From: Amyelois transitella
Taxonomy: Eukaryota > Arthropoda > Insecta > Lepidoptera > Pyralidae
NCBI RefSeq assembly: GCF_032362555.1
Contig: NC_083523.1
Coordinates: forward strand, 5,059,501-5,123,500
DNA length: 64,000 nt
Direction of reading: 5' to 3'
The translations under genes and the position numbers were made by a program. The notes under the pieces were generated by a model. That model was given only the letters and a program-made list of their open reading frames with translations, made no database searches and had not been told where the DNA came from. Below are positions 57,179 to 64,000 of the stretch, in pieces (position 1 is the stretch's first letter; each line of letters starts with the position of its first letter).

Positions 57179-58975
57179 ATGGCAAACCTTCAAATGGAAG
57201 AAAAACAACTTTACGGTGCACTGACAGTGTATCGTGAACGTGGAGCATATCTCAGGAGGCTTGAACAATTTGAGAAGGCGAAGGATTCTTATGATGAGGC
57301 CTTCAAGAGCACTCCAGACGATGTCCGTACACTCACTGGACGCAGTCAAGTGTGTGCCGATGCTGTGCAGCCGATGCAAGCGTATGCAGATGCGGACATG
57401 GCGCTCAAACTGCAGCCCGGCAATATGAACGCTCGCAACATGCAGGCCCGAGCTATGTATACTATGTCCGACTTCGAAAGATCGGTCGTCATGAACTTTC
57501 GCGGTGTTAGGGCTCGCCGACAACCACCTTACTTCATCGAAGGCATCAATCAAGGCGTAGAAACAATTCAAGACTGCATTGGAGAAAACGCTGGAAATGT
57601 GATGTTAGATTTTTTACCATTAATCAAACAAGTTGAAGCTGCACGAACCGATGAAAACGAACCTCAGAAGATTTTGCATGTGTCTCGAATACCGCAGCCG
57701 TTACGTAAAAAGAAATTGACGCAAATGGAAGCCCGGAAACATTTGACTTTAGCTAGAGTTCTAGCAATGAAGTATCTCGGACCTATGGCTTACGATAAGT
57801 TTTTTCTTCAAGAATTAACTGAAGATAAGCGTATACATTCAGCTAATGCAGGAGGTAGTTTAGAATTGAAAGCATTAGTAAAAGAAGCTCTTCGTTCTCT
57901 TACTGAGCGACAAGAAATGTTGCGTTCTCAGAGACCTTATTACACTGTTAAATTAGCAGAAAAAGCAGAATCCAAGTACCAAAATAAATATAAAGAAGCT
58001 ATTCTTATTAAAGAACGTGAGATTGGCGCACGTACCTCTGAACGTCTATTGAAGCAGATTGAGAAATGTCTGCGCGAAAACCGTATTATGGACTTAATTG
58101 CTCAAGCAGAACGCATGCAAATATTCCTAGACGGCAAAACACCCCGAACATTGCCTGATAAGGAAGTGTACACAGATCGATTATATCGAGCTGTCGGAGA
58201 AGGATACTTGGCACAACATCGTTTGTCCTACACTCTCAGTGAGCGTGGAAATCGTCGTCGTATTGCATTCCTCATGGGACTCCCTGTCGGTCGTCCTACT
58301 TCCTTCGATTCAGTTATGGCAAATTATCCATATAAATTTATTGATATCAAGCAGGCTACTGAAAAGGTTATGCTTACACTTGAAATGTGCGAGAATTCTA
58401 CTATGAAATGTTGGTTGCAGTATGAACTCGCGCGTCTTTTATGTACACAAAAGAATTACGCGCTGGCTAAATTCTATGCCAAAAGATGTCAACGTGAAGC
58501 TCAGGAGTTGGGTAATACGACATGGTGGCTAAACGGGTGTTTCGTTTTAATGAGCGGTGATATGCAGCAAGGTAATGCAAACGAAGTGCGCATTCAGGTT
58601 GAAGAGGCTTACGAATGGTCAAAGAAGATGCAAGATCCAGAACGTGTACAGGCGTTCCTCGCCAAATGTGCGGAAATGGCAGCAGAGACGGTGGCGTCAG
58701 ACGAACGCAAGGCTATAGTGCAGCGGGAAAAGCAAATTGTGGCTGTGTTGGATGACACTCTAAAGGTGGAGACTGAAGTTCTATTCAAGCGGATGTCGAC
58801 GGTGCCTGCAGGGCGGCGGTTCGCGGTTCTGCCGCGGAAGCCGGAGCCGGGCCAAGACAAGGTGGAGCGGCGTAAGAGGCGCCAGCGTGGTCTCACAATC
58901 ATTCCTGGGCAAGAGAAAGCTTTGCCAGCCCCTCCCAAGTCGAAGGTTTTGGGCTTCCAATTATTTGATATTTAA
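57179..58975 (+). CDS. ODAD4: Outer dynein arm-docking complex subunit 4 (ODAD4/TTC25) homologue, intronless, 598 aa
   Basis: One uninterrupted frame from MANLQMEEKQLYGALTVYRE to GFQLFDI. Tetratricopeptide-type helices cover about residues 10-130: YRERGAYLRRLEQFEKAKDS, ALKLQPGNMNARNMQARAMY, TMSDFERSVV. The last is the counterpart of TTC25's LYTMGDFEFALVFYHRG, and is followed by GINQGVETIQDCIGEN (GIQKAQEAINNSVG in human). The middle is charged and helical. A second helical repeat block near 410-480 (LARLLCTQKNYALAKFYAKR) also fits TPR. The C-terminus is basic (ERRKRRQRG). ODAD4 helps attach outer dynein arms to the ciliary doublets. In insects axonemes occur mainly in sperm tails and sensory neurons, so a testis role is likely (inference). 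Lack of introns is notable beside the multi-exon conserved genes. AATAAA at about 59098 fits its 3' end. Confidence 0.9.
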   Translation: MANLQMEEKQLYGALTVYRERGAYLRRLEQFEKAKDSYDEAFKSTPDDVRTLTGRSQVCADAVQPMQAYADADMALKLQPGNMNARNMQARAMYTMSDFERSVVMNFRGVRARRQPPYFIEGINQGVETIQDCIGENAGNVMLDFLPLIKQVEAARTDENEPQKILHVSRIPQPLRKKKLTQMEARKHLTLARVLAMKYLGPMAYDKFFLQELTEDKRIHSANAGGSLELKALVKEALRSLTERQEMLRSQRPYYTVKLAEKAESKYQNKYKEAILIKEREIGARTSERLLKQIEKCLRENRIMDLIAQAERMQIFLDGKTPRTLPDKEVYTDRLYRAVGEGYLAQHRLSYTLSERGNRRRIAFLMGLPVGRPTSFDSVMANYPYKFIDIKQATEKVMLTLEMCENSTMKCWLQYELARLLCTQKNYALAKFYAKRCQREAQELGNTTWWLNGCFVLMSGDMQQGNANEVRIQVEEAYEWSKKMQDPERVQAFLAKCAEMAAETVASDERKAIVQREKQIVAVLDDTLKVETEVLFKRMSTVPAGRRFAVLPRKPEPGQDKVERRKRRQRGLTIIPGQEKALPAPPKSKVLGFQLFDI

Positions 58976-60212
58976 TTCGGTTGCTTGTTTCGAAAATGTA
59001 TATAAAGCTTTTAGTCTGAAATACATTTTGAGACATACCTACTTAAAAATAGATCTATGCAGTTTTGGATTTTACTTACCAGACAAATCCTAAATTAAAT
59101 AAAATATTTTTTTTCACTTCATTTTAATTACCTTAATACAAAATTGATTCCCCCTATATTTTAAGTATAGCAGAATAGGCATGAAAGTAGAATACAATCT
59201 ACTCGTATACATACCTATAGTAAAATCTTAAACAAGTTAGTCACAGCGTATTATTATAAAACTATATTATAAATGCGAAAGTCAGTATATTGTTGTCTCT
59301 TCACGCGTTATCTACTGAACCGATCTTCATGATTTGTTTTCTTTATTACTTACTTATCCTTGCCATAAATATTGTTACATAGAAAATATTTTTTTTGTTA
59401 TAAGTATATAACATTTATTACTTTATTCAATATCTTAGTTTATACATTAATACAATACCATTAAATATATACAACGCTTACTCGAAATGGTCTTCATTTG
59501 GCTGCAATACCGTTCTTAAAACGTAAAGGCCATTAATCAATAGCAGCACGCACTCTTTCTATGAGAAAATTTTCCACCGCCACTCGTATAGATTGTTTTA
59601 GGGACTTCCAAATTCATCATCAATCAGTAATACAAAATCGTAATGCATTTGATTAAAATCAGGACTAGATGACGGCCAGTCTTGGTGTTGACTGAATGAG
59701 TTTCGGACCGTTCGATTTTAACCAAGAACTTCATGATCCGCCGCCGAGCTGAAAGGACTTTGTTTACTTGGTGAACATGGTGCCATTAAGGGGCTTAACA
59801 ACCTTCTTAATGGGATACAATACACTTGTGTCGATGTTTTGATCCCTTTTTCACAAAAATGGCTCAGTGAAGCCTTTATAGCTCAAACAACCACTGAAGT
59901 GGGATAATGCTCTTGTTGTACTCTGCTGAATAATTGGGAAGCTACTTTAGAGCTTTCAGTATAAATACGATCGTTTTATTTATTAAAATCATCATCAAAT
60001 CATCATCCGTAAACAAAATTTTTCTGTGACCGGTCCAAAGAAAAACCTGTATTCTTTTGTAGGTGACGTTAAATTCGCGCAGGTCCCAGGTTTATTTATA
60101 TCGGACATGCGACTTTTGAACTAGACTTTTGTAAATCAAAATACAAAGTAGGTTATCATAAATAGATAATTTATTTATAGTTTGGCATTCAAGAATATCC
60201 TAAGATTAGCTT
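58976..60212. other. Gap with a mariner relic between ODAD4 and cuticular protein E
   Basis: ODAD4 3' UTR, a short 'tattataaatgcgaaagtca' repeat fragment (59262-59345), the mariner relic (59490-60085), then the 3' side of protein E. Confidence 0.5.
59490..60085 (-). mobile_element. Decayed Tc1/mariner-type transposon
   Basis: On the minus strand, pieces of a transposase C-terminal half appear in order though in different frames: RKILFTDDDL (cf. RKILFTDE around the second catalytic Asp) near 60015, DWPSSSPDFNQM (cf. DWPSRSPDLNPI) near 59690, then RVRAAID.WPLRLK.GIAAK near 59560-59480. It is clearly dead, with many disruptions. Terminal repeats not found. Confidence 0.65.
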
Positions 60213-61188
60213 TTAGTGGTGGTAAACGGGGGCAGAGTACGCAAATTGGGGTGCAGCGTATGCAACCTTGGCGACTGGGGCGGCGTAGGCTACCGGGGCG
60301 GCGTGGACCACGGGGGCGGCGGCGTAAGCGACGGGAGCGGCGATTTTAGCGACAACGGGGGCGGCGACCTTCACGGCGAGGGGCTCCTTGTGTACGACAG
60401 CGTTGAAACCATTGTGGGGGTCAGCGGTATACTCAACGGTGCGCTTGGTGCCGTCGGGGTCGACCACGGAGTAGGATCCATGGACAACATCTCCGTCGCG
60501 AGTTTCGTGCTGGCTCTTGGAGTCACCAGAGTGTCCGTCTTGGACATCGTAGGAGAAGCTGTATTGAGGGTGGGAGTCGTAGGCCTCGACGACCTTGGCG
60601 ACGGGGGTGACGGCGGCAACTTTAGCGATGGGGGCGGCGTAGGCGACGGGGCTGGCGACGGCGTATTTGGTAACGGGGGCGGCATAGGCCACGGGAGCTG
60701 CGGAGTAGGCCAAGGGGGCGGCGTGCACGGCGTGGCTCGAGTACGAGAGGGGGGCGGAATACGCCACCTGGGCGGTGGGTACGAGGCCAGCGGTGGCAGC
60801 CGCTACCAGGCAGGTCAATACGACAAACTGGAAAAAAATTACCGATTAATTATTGAAATAAACCACTGCTTCGGATTGATATTATTATACGTAGCGATAT
60901 AAGAAGTAGTGTAGCCAAAATAACCGAGAATTCTCGTACTGTGTTTTTTAATTCTTGTACCAGTTTAATACAATTAAATAATCCGAAAAGGACTTATTTC
61001 ACTAAAATTTGTTTGAACCATTGAGCTAATCCACAAACTTCCATCTTGGATAATAATCATGAAAATGTGTTTTCAAATACTCCGGTTCCGGTAATCTCTC
61101 ACAACACTGGCTTAAGTTACAACCACACGTATTATATTTTTTTATTAAAATGTATACACTTTTAAAGAGTAAGTACCTTGAATGCCAT
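60213..61188 (-). CDS. RR-2 cuticular protein E, 2 exons, 208 aa
   Basis: Coding exons on the minus strand: 61177-61188 (MAFK) and 60213-60827. The signal peptide is [18 protein letters not shown]. The N-terminal linker has [20 protein letters not shown] and [20 protein letters not shown]. The RR-2 domain is [69 protein letters not shown]. The C-terminal linker of [15 protein letters not shown] units ends in SAPVYHH. The domain is nearly the same as in protein C (51483-52320), which lies on the opposite strand. The antisense strand is also open for over 200 codons, a by-product of the GCC/GCG-rich code. A TATA box sits at 61248-61254. Confidence 0.96.
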
Positions 61189-61221
61189 TTTGGTTCTGAT
61201 AATGTCCAAGACTAGATTTGA

Positions 61222-61254
61222 ACTGTCGAATATAGTGCACTGTCTCGTTTTATA
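61222..61254 (-). promoter_or_regulatory. Core promoter of cuticular protein E
   Basis: Minus strand TATAAAA at 61254-61248, with ACAGTT near 61227-61222 as a possible initiator; the ATG follows at 61188. Confidence 0.6.
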
Positions 61255-62476
61255 TTCAGCGGGTGTCCATTCGTGACATTCATTTGTGACGTCACAATTT
61301 GGCACGGTAATCGAATCCGCACCCATGAGGAGCTTATTGAAACTTTCGCTTTTAATTGAGGCATAAACGCAAGGTTGCGAACTTGGGAGGAATGCAACTA
61401 AATCTTGTTCAATACTTACATACTCAAAGTTGTACATCGGTACACATTCAATTATCAAACAAATAGAAGTTTCCATGGAATAGACATGACATTAAATTAA
61501 AAATAATGATTATTACCCTATAAAAATATCCTATAAATATTTATCAGGTCGGTACCGATTTGTGAAAAATAGATCATTGTAATTGGTTTAAAAATCAGTG
61601 TACTGCTGAAACTTTAGTCCAGAAATTTGTCTCGAGAATTTGAGATATGCTGAATGCTTTAATTAATGTTTGAGTAACTTTCATATTGGACAATATAAAA
61701 ATTATAATATTTTTATTTGGATGATGAATTAGAAAACATATTCCACAAGTCTTAGTAAGGCGATGATATACAAGTATGTTTGTATTTACTGTAACGGTTG
61801 TGGTCATTCTTAAGTCGTAAAAATACTAGCACCAGTTTCAGTACAATAAGTAGGTAGCAATTATATTATATAATACTAGCTGTCCCGGAAAACGTTGTTT
61901 GCCATATAAATATTTTTTAAATAATTTCTAGTTAAAAAATATGTTAAGGGTTGACAACGCTTATCACTAAGATGTATGAAAAATAGATGTTGGCCGATTC
62001 TCAGACCTACTCAATATGCTCACAAAATTTCATGAGAATCGGTCGTCGTTTCGGAGGAGTACGGGAACGAACATTGTGGCACGAGAATTTTATATATAAG
62101 ATATGACTTAAGTAGGCCCTCCATATTTCGTACCTACCTTGTAGGAATATATTTTTTGAAATCAGTTCGATTATGGAAAATATTAACCTTAACCTTGCGA
62201 ATTTATTATATGAAGTTATATGCGATCACAAAGTCGACAACCTTCATATGGAAATTACCAAGTAGGTACTTTAGTATACAAAATACGCTGACCTATATAA
62301 AACTTCAACTAGTTTGTTGACTTATATCCGAATCGGAAGTTATTTAATATGTATGTCGATCATTACCTTGCAATAAAACAAAACCTTGTTAGCCTTCAAT
62401 TCTTTTAATAATATAAATAACAGTCATAAAAATCCTATAAGTACAAAAATAAAACAACAAAATTGTAATAATTCAT
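61255..62476. other. Gap between cuticular proteins E and F
   Basis: Upstream region of protein E, AT-rich DNA, the 'ctagctgtcccgg' repeat (61873-62102), then the 3' side of protein F. No gene seen. Confidence 0.5.
61873..62102 (+). repeat. Dispersed repeat, 'ctagctgtcccggaaaacg' family, second copy
   Basis: Same ends as 38408-38620: 'actagctgtcccggaaaacg', 'gattctcagacctactcaat', 'gtttcggaggagtacggg', 'gagaattttatatataagat'. It has about 20 bases more in the middle ('gttaagggttgacaac'). Confidence 0.75.
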
Positions 62477-62914
62477 CTAGAAGTAATAGGGACTAGGAAA
62501 TCTCGGGGCCAATAGTGGTGCTGGAGCTGGGGCGAAGATTGGTGCTCGGGGGTAAACAGGGGCTGGGGCAACAACGGGGGCAGGGGCAACGACTGGGGCA
62601 GGAGCAACGACTCTCGCAGGCGCAGCTACTACTAACGGTTCACGGCGCACGACCGCGTTGAAACCGTTCAGAGGATCAGCGGCATAGTCCACGATCCTCC
62701 TGGTGCCGTCGGGATCCACCACTGTGTAGGATCCTGTCACCAGGTCTCCGTTCCTTTGCTCTGTGTGACCCTTGTAGTCGCCAGTGAGTGCGTCTTGAAC
62801 ATCGTAACCGTAGGAGTATTGAGGTAGGGGGTCAACCCTGGCCAGGGGTACGGGAGCGATTGGTGCGATGACGCCGGCGCTCACAGCGCCAACAAAAAAG
62901 ATGAATACTACAAT
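62477..62914 (-). CDS. RR-2-type cuticular protein F, main exon (first exon not located)
   Basis: The frame runs on upstream to 62965, but a clean acceptor (TTTTTTTCAG) at 62924-62915 and the family rule of a 2-4 codon first exon make 62914 the likely exon start, at [15 protein letters not shown] (second part of the signal peptide). If unspliced, the ATG at 62945 ([13 protein letters not shown]) would also give a signal peptide. The RR domain is [69 protein letters not shown]. The tail is made of VVAPAP units and ends PRFPSPYYF. It shares GDYK, VDYAAD and VRxEP with protein D. No MxxK first exon with a good donor was seen up to 64000, so it may lie outside the window. Confidence 0.85.
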   Translation of the reverse strand: MVVFIFFVGAVSAGVIAPIAPVPLARVDPLPQYSYGYDVQDALTGDYKGHTEQRNGDLVTGSYTVVDPDGTRRIVDYAADPLNGFNAVVRREPLVVAAPARVVAPAPVVAPAPVVAPAPVYPRAPIFAPAPAPLLAPRFPSPYYF

Positions 62915-62965
62915 CTGAAAAAAAGAAACAGTTTTTACCATAATTTTTGGTGTTTTGTTTTGCAT

Positions 62966-64000
62966 TTACCGTTTGATTTTGTGAAAACTCTTTTGTGTAA
63001 GTGAAAACTCGGAAAAATTAAAATGCAACAATAAGTAACTGCATATAGAAGGTAATTAATAAAAACTGGCCAAGGGAGAGTCGGACTCACGTTGTACAAC
63101 GCGTACATTAAAGTACTACCTGTTTACTACAATTGACCACAAAATTGCTTAATTACATAATATTATAAAGCTAAATAGAGGTAATTTTTAACTACTTGAA
63201 TTTGTGATGTGAAGTATTTTTAAGCCACTTGACGAAAATATTAGCATTGCAGGATTTTCTGGATCACAAATTAATAAAACTATCACAAACAAACAGAAGT
63301 AGGCTACGAACCGCAAATGATTCACATGTGTGACATGTTGCGATTCAATGTACCTACTAGTAGAATAAAGATTAGTTTCTTATTTAATGACGCAATATGA
63401 CTTTTATTTTTATTAAAATATTATAAGAATTACATTATAGCCAAATAGCTGAACGTGGCCATTCAGTCTTTTCAAGACTGTTGACTCTGTCTACCCCGCA
63501 AGGGATAGTATAGGGATAGCATAGACGTGACCATATGTATGTATGTAAGAATTACATATTTTTATGTCAAGAATAAGTATTTTTAATAGTATACAAGAAA
63601 AAAGTTTACTGAAATATTACTAAGCGATTAGTGATAAGTTTAATGACGTAGACATAGATTTAGAACAAAAGTTTTGTATTGTTTTCCTAAGCGTAGACTC
63701 AAGGAAAATTGTATTTACATAAGTATGTTGTCTTTGGATCTTTTGACGATCAATTTATTAAGCGAACCAAAAAATACTTGAAAGCATTCATAGCCCATGT
63801 TTTCGTAATTTAATAATGTTATCGATTCAACACAGGGCGTGTGCGACGCGTGGGTGCCATTAGCGATTACCATACAATGATCGGTTCGATCTGACATTAC
63901 CAAGTATTGCTCATTTCGTTACATTCAGATTTACATCCCTTTAAGGTGAGCGAAAATTCCTGACAGTTAAAATAATAGCTTTCCCGAGACTAAATCAATA
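62966..64000. other. Right end of the window: upstream region of cuticular protein F
   Basis: 'actggccaagggagagtcgg' at 63066 is a head fragment of the repeat at 27319. A family A end lies at 63440-63548. Otherwise AT-rich, with no gene recognised on either strand. Confidence 0.45.
63440..63548 (+). repeat. ATGT-tailed family A 3' end
   Basis: 'agccaaatagctgaacgtgg', 'ccattcagtcttttcaagac', 'ttgactctgtctaccccgca', 'agggata' (partly duplicated: 'gggatagtatagggatagca'), 'agacgtgaccat', then ATGTATGTATGT. Confidence 0.7.

Noticed and set aside
57161-57571. 136-codon minus-strand frame
   Set aside because: Antisense to the start of ODAD4, whose sense frame has clear family similarity.
60216-60902. 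228-codon frame on the plus strand, Gly/Val-rich
   Set aside because: It is the antisense of cuticular protein E; GCC/GCG-rich coding DNA leaves the other strand free of stops. No splice or start context.

Overview
This window is nuclear DNA of an insect, most probably a moth or butterfly. It is AT-rich with short exons and GT-AG introns. The intergenic and intronic DNA is full of repeat types I associate with Lepidoptera: short elements ending in (ATGT)n tails, tRNA-derived SINEs and mariner relics. It also carries several RR-2 cuticular protein genes. Gene models below were built by hand by joining exons at splice sites with matching phase; every complete multi-exon model closes in frame.

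Left third (1-23 kb) holds conserved housekeeping and signalling genes. There is a decayed mariner at the edge and the first coding exon of riboflavin kinase (minus strand, rest outside the window). Next is a 12-exon Arkadia/RNF111 RING-H2 ubiquitin ligase (+). A DIABLO/Smac-like mitochondrial protein (-) converges on it. A repeat-rich gap with a large foldback element follows, then an eight-exon FBXW4 gene (-).

Middle (22-40 kb): a two-SH3 adaptor gene (+) is head-to-head with FBXW4 across a promoter region rich in TATCGATA-like motifs. It converges on a CHIC1/CHIC2 homologue (-). A repeat-filled gap follows.

Right part (39.6-63 kb) is a loose cluster of six cuticular protein genes with the extended Rebers-Riddiford RR-2 chitin-binding domain: four on + and two on -. 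Most share one architecture: TATA box, first coding exon of 2-4 codons, intron inside the signal peptide, then one main exon. Two genes of a different kind sit between them: a cytochrome c oxidase subunit 5B-like gene (-) and an intronless outer dynein arm docking gene ODAD4/TTC25 (+), the latter probably sperm-related. A 1.2 kb element with terminal inverted repeats lies in the gap between the first two cuticle genes.

The items most worth a second look are a candidate IAP-binding tetrapeptide (ATVY) in the DIABLO-like protein; seven SUMO-acceptor motifs plus several SUMO-interacting motifs in Arkadia; the divergent COX5B-like gene inside the cuticle cluster; and the unassigned 1.2 kb inverted-repeat element. 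No operon, CRISPR array or bacterial-type system is present.
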